A stretch of DNA of 44,274 nt from Ornithinicoccus halotolerans (GTDB taxonomy: Bacteria; Actinomycetota; Actinomycetes; Actinomycetales; Dermatophilaceae): contig NZ_WIQI01000015.1 in the NCBI RefSeq assembly GCF_009602535.1, forward strand, positions 1 through 44,274, read 5' to 3'. How positions within the stretch are numbered: position 1 is the stretch's first letter; the number at the start of each line of letters is the position of its first letter. The position numbers and the translations under genes were made by a program. Shown piece by piece: positions 43,473 to 44,274 of the stretch. Under the pieces are notes generated by a model that was not told the origin of the DNA, did no database searches, and worked only from the letters and a program-made list of their open reading frames with translations.

Positions 43473-43478
43473 GATACT
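43473..43478 (+). promoter_or_regulatory. -10-like box 6 nt before the DUF2236 gene (leaderless)
   Basis: GATACT is followed by six bases (GACGAG) and the GTG at 43485. No convincing -35 was found. Confidence 0.5.
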
Positions 43479-43484
43479 GACGAG

Positions 43485-44274
43485 GTGACCTCCCTGGCCC
43501 GCCCCCTCGTCCGGCCGCTGCGCCGCCGGCTCTCCGAGGCGCTGCGTCAGCGCGTGGCCGGCCCCGACGCGGAGGCCAGGGCCGAGCGGATCTGGTTGGC
43601 ACCGGGCCCCCGCCGGTACTCCCCGGAGGACCCGATCTGCCGGGTGCACAGCCACGCCGGCATGTACGCCGGCGGGATCCGGGCGCTGCTGCTGCAGTCG
43701 CTGCACCCGCTGGCGATGGCCGGCGTCGGCGAGCACAGCGGCTACCGCGGCGACCCGTGGGGACGGCTGCAGCGCACCAGCGAGTTCATCGCCACCACCA
43801 CGTTCGGCCTGGTCGAGGACGCCGACCGGGTGCTGGACCGGATCAACCAGGTCCACGCCACGGTGAGCGGCCACGCCGGTGACGGCCGCGCCTACTCCGC
43901 GCGCGACCCGCACCTGCTGCGGTGGGTGCACGTGGCCGAGGTCGACTCCTTCCTGACCTCCTACCAGCGTCACGCCCGGCACCCGCTGACCCCGGAGCAG
44001 GCTGACCGCTACGTGTCCCAGACGGCGTGGACCGCCGAACGGCTGGGGCTGGCGGACCCGCCCCGCTCGGTCACCGCCCTGTGCGCCCAACTGGCCGCCT
44101 TCACCCCCGAGCTGGCGGCCACGCCGGGGGCGCTCGACGCGGCCCGGTTCCTGCTCCGGGAACCGCCGCTGCCCCCGGCCGCCCGCCCCGGCTACTGGCT
44201 GCTGGCCGCCGGGGCGGTCGCGATGCTGCCGGTCCGCGCGCGCCGGCTGCTGGGGCTTGCCGTGCCCGGGCCCT
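43485..44274 (+). CDS. DUF2236 (MpaB/Lcp-like oxygenase family) protein, partial at right edge
   Basis: I translated this frame by hand: 263 codons are open from the GTG at 43485 to the window end. The sequence carries family marks: MYAGGIRALLLQSLHPLAMAG near residue 65, RGDPWGRLQRTSEFIATTTFG near 95, INQVHATVSGHAGDGRAYSA near 125 and DPHLLRWVHVAEVDSFL near 146. DUF2236 proteins include latex-clearing and mycophenolate-biosynthesis oxygenases that bind haem or iron through histidines; several candidate His residues are in these blocks. The C-terminus is missing. It diverges from ffh with a 90-bp gap. Confidence 0.85.
   Translation, partial: MTSLARPLVRPLRRRLSEALRQRVAGPDAEARAERIWLAPGPRRYSPEDPICRVHSHAGMYAGGIRALLLQSLHPLAMAGVGEHSGYRGDPWGRLQRTSEFIATTTFGLVEDADRVLDRINQVHATVSGHAGDGRAYSARDPHLLRWVHVAEVDSFLTSYQRHARHPLTPEQADRYVSQTAWTAERLGLADPPRSVTALCAQLAAFTPELAATPGALDAARFLLREPPLPPAARPGYWLLAAGAVAMLPVRARRLLGLAVPGP

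Overview
This window is high-GC actinobacterial chromosome. The evidence is codon use with G or C at nearly every third position, many GTG starts, LldD2-, Rip1-, DUF4081-, DUF2469- and DUF2236-type genes, and a gene order that matches, from memory, the Mycobacterium tuberculosis block Rv2867c-Rv2916c (GNAT, ispG, rip1, dxr, rlmN, cdsA, frr, pyrH, tsf, rpsB, M23, xerC, dprA, yifB, yraN, DUF2469, rnhB, lepB, rplS, trmD, rimM, khpA, rpsP, amidohydrolase, ffh). A non-mycobacterial soil or rock actinomycete, perhaps Geodermatophilaceae, is my best guess; the family call is inference. I saw no rRNA, tRNA, CRISPR array, insertion sequence or prophage.

Layout. (1) 1-6359, minus strand: a tightly coupled operon in the order LldD2-type hydroxy-acid oxidase, lipoprotein binding protein, LivH permease, a LivM-LivG fusion, LivF, then LarC, which is cut by the left edge. 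This links a branched-chain/hydroxy-acid type ABC importer to 2-hydroxy-acid oxidation and nickel-pincer cofactor synthesis. (2) 6477-8131: a SprT-like metalloprotein and a DUF4081 GNAT. (3) 8285-12485, plus strand: a glycerol cassette glpD-glpF-glpK ending at a strong hairpin. (4) 12541-17633, minus: uridine-kinase-like protein, IspG, site-2 protease, DXR and a GDT1-type Mn exporter. (5) 17706-20878: a propionyl/acetyl-CoA synthetase diverging from a LOG-like protein. (6) 20907-26500, minus: rlmN, cdsA, frr, pyrH, tsf, rpsB. (7) 26710-28850, plus: DapC-like aminotransferase coupled to xerC. (8) 28878-35085, minus: M23-like protein, dprA, yifB/comM, yraN, DUF2469, rnhB, lepB, rplS. (9) 35337-36257, plus: RNase HI fused to a DUF4440-like domain. 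(10) 36274-38785, minus: the rpsP-khpA-rimM-trmD operon, with TrmD carrying a GNAT domain. (11) 38966-44274: amidohydrolase, PYROXD2-like oxidoreductase, ffh, and a DUF2236 gene cut by the right edge.

Most of the window is housekeeping: translation (S2, S16, L19, EF-Ts, RRF, RimM, TrmD, RlmN), protein export (Ffh, LepB), the MEP isoprenoid pathway (DXR, IspG) and DNA processing (XerC, DprA, YifB, RNases H). The least ordinary items are the hydroxy-acid/LarC operon, the TrmD-GNAT and RNase HI-DUF4440 fusions, an extra segment in the Ffh G domain, a recurring -10-like box 6-8 nt upstream of start codons (leaderless transcription), and several long perfect hairpins without U-tracts. No gene-free stretch exceeds about 250 bp; the longest is the divergent rplS/RNase HI region at 35086-35336.
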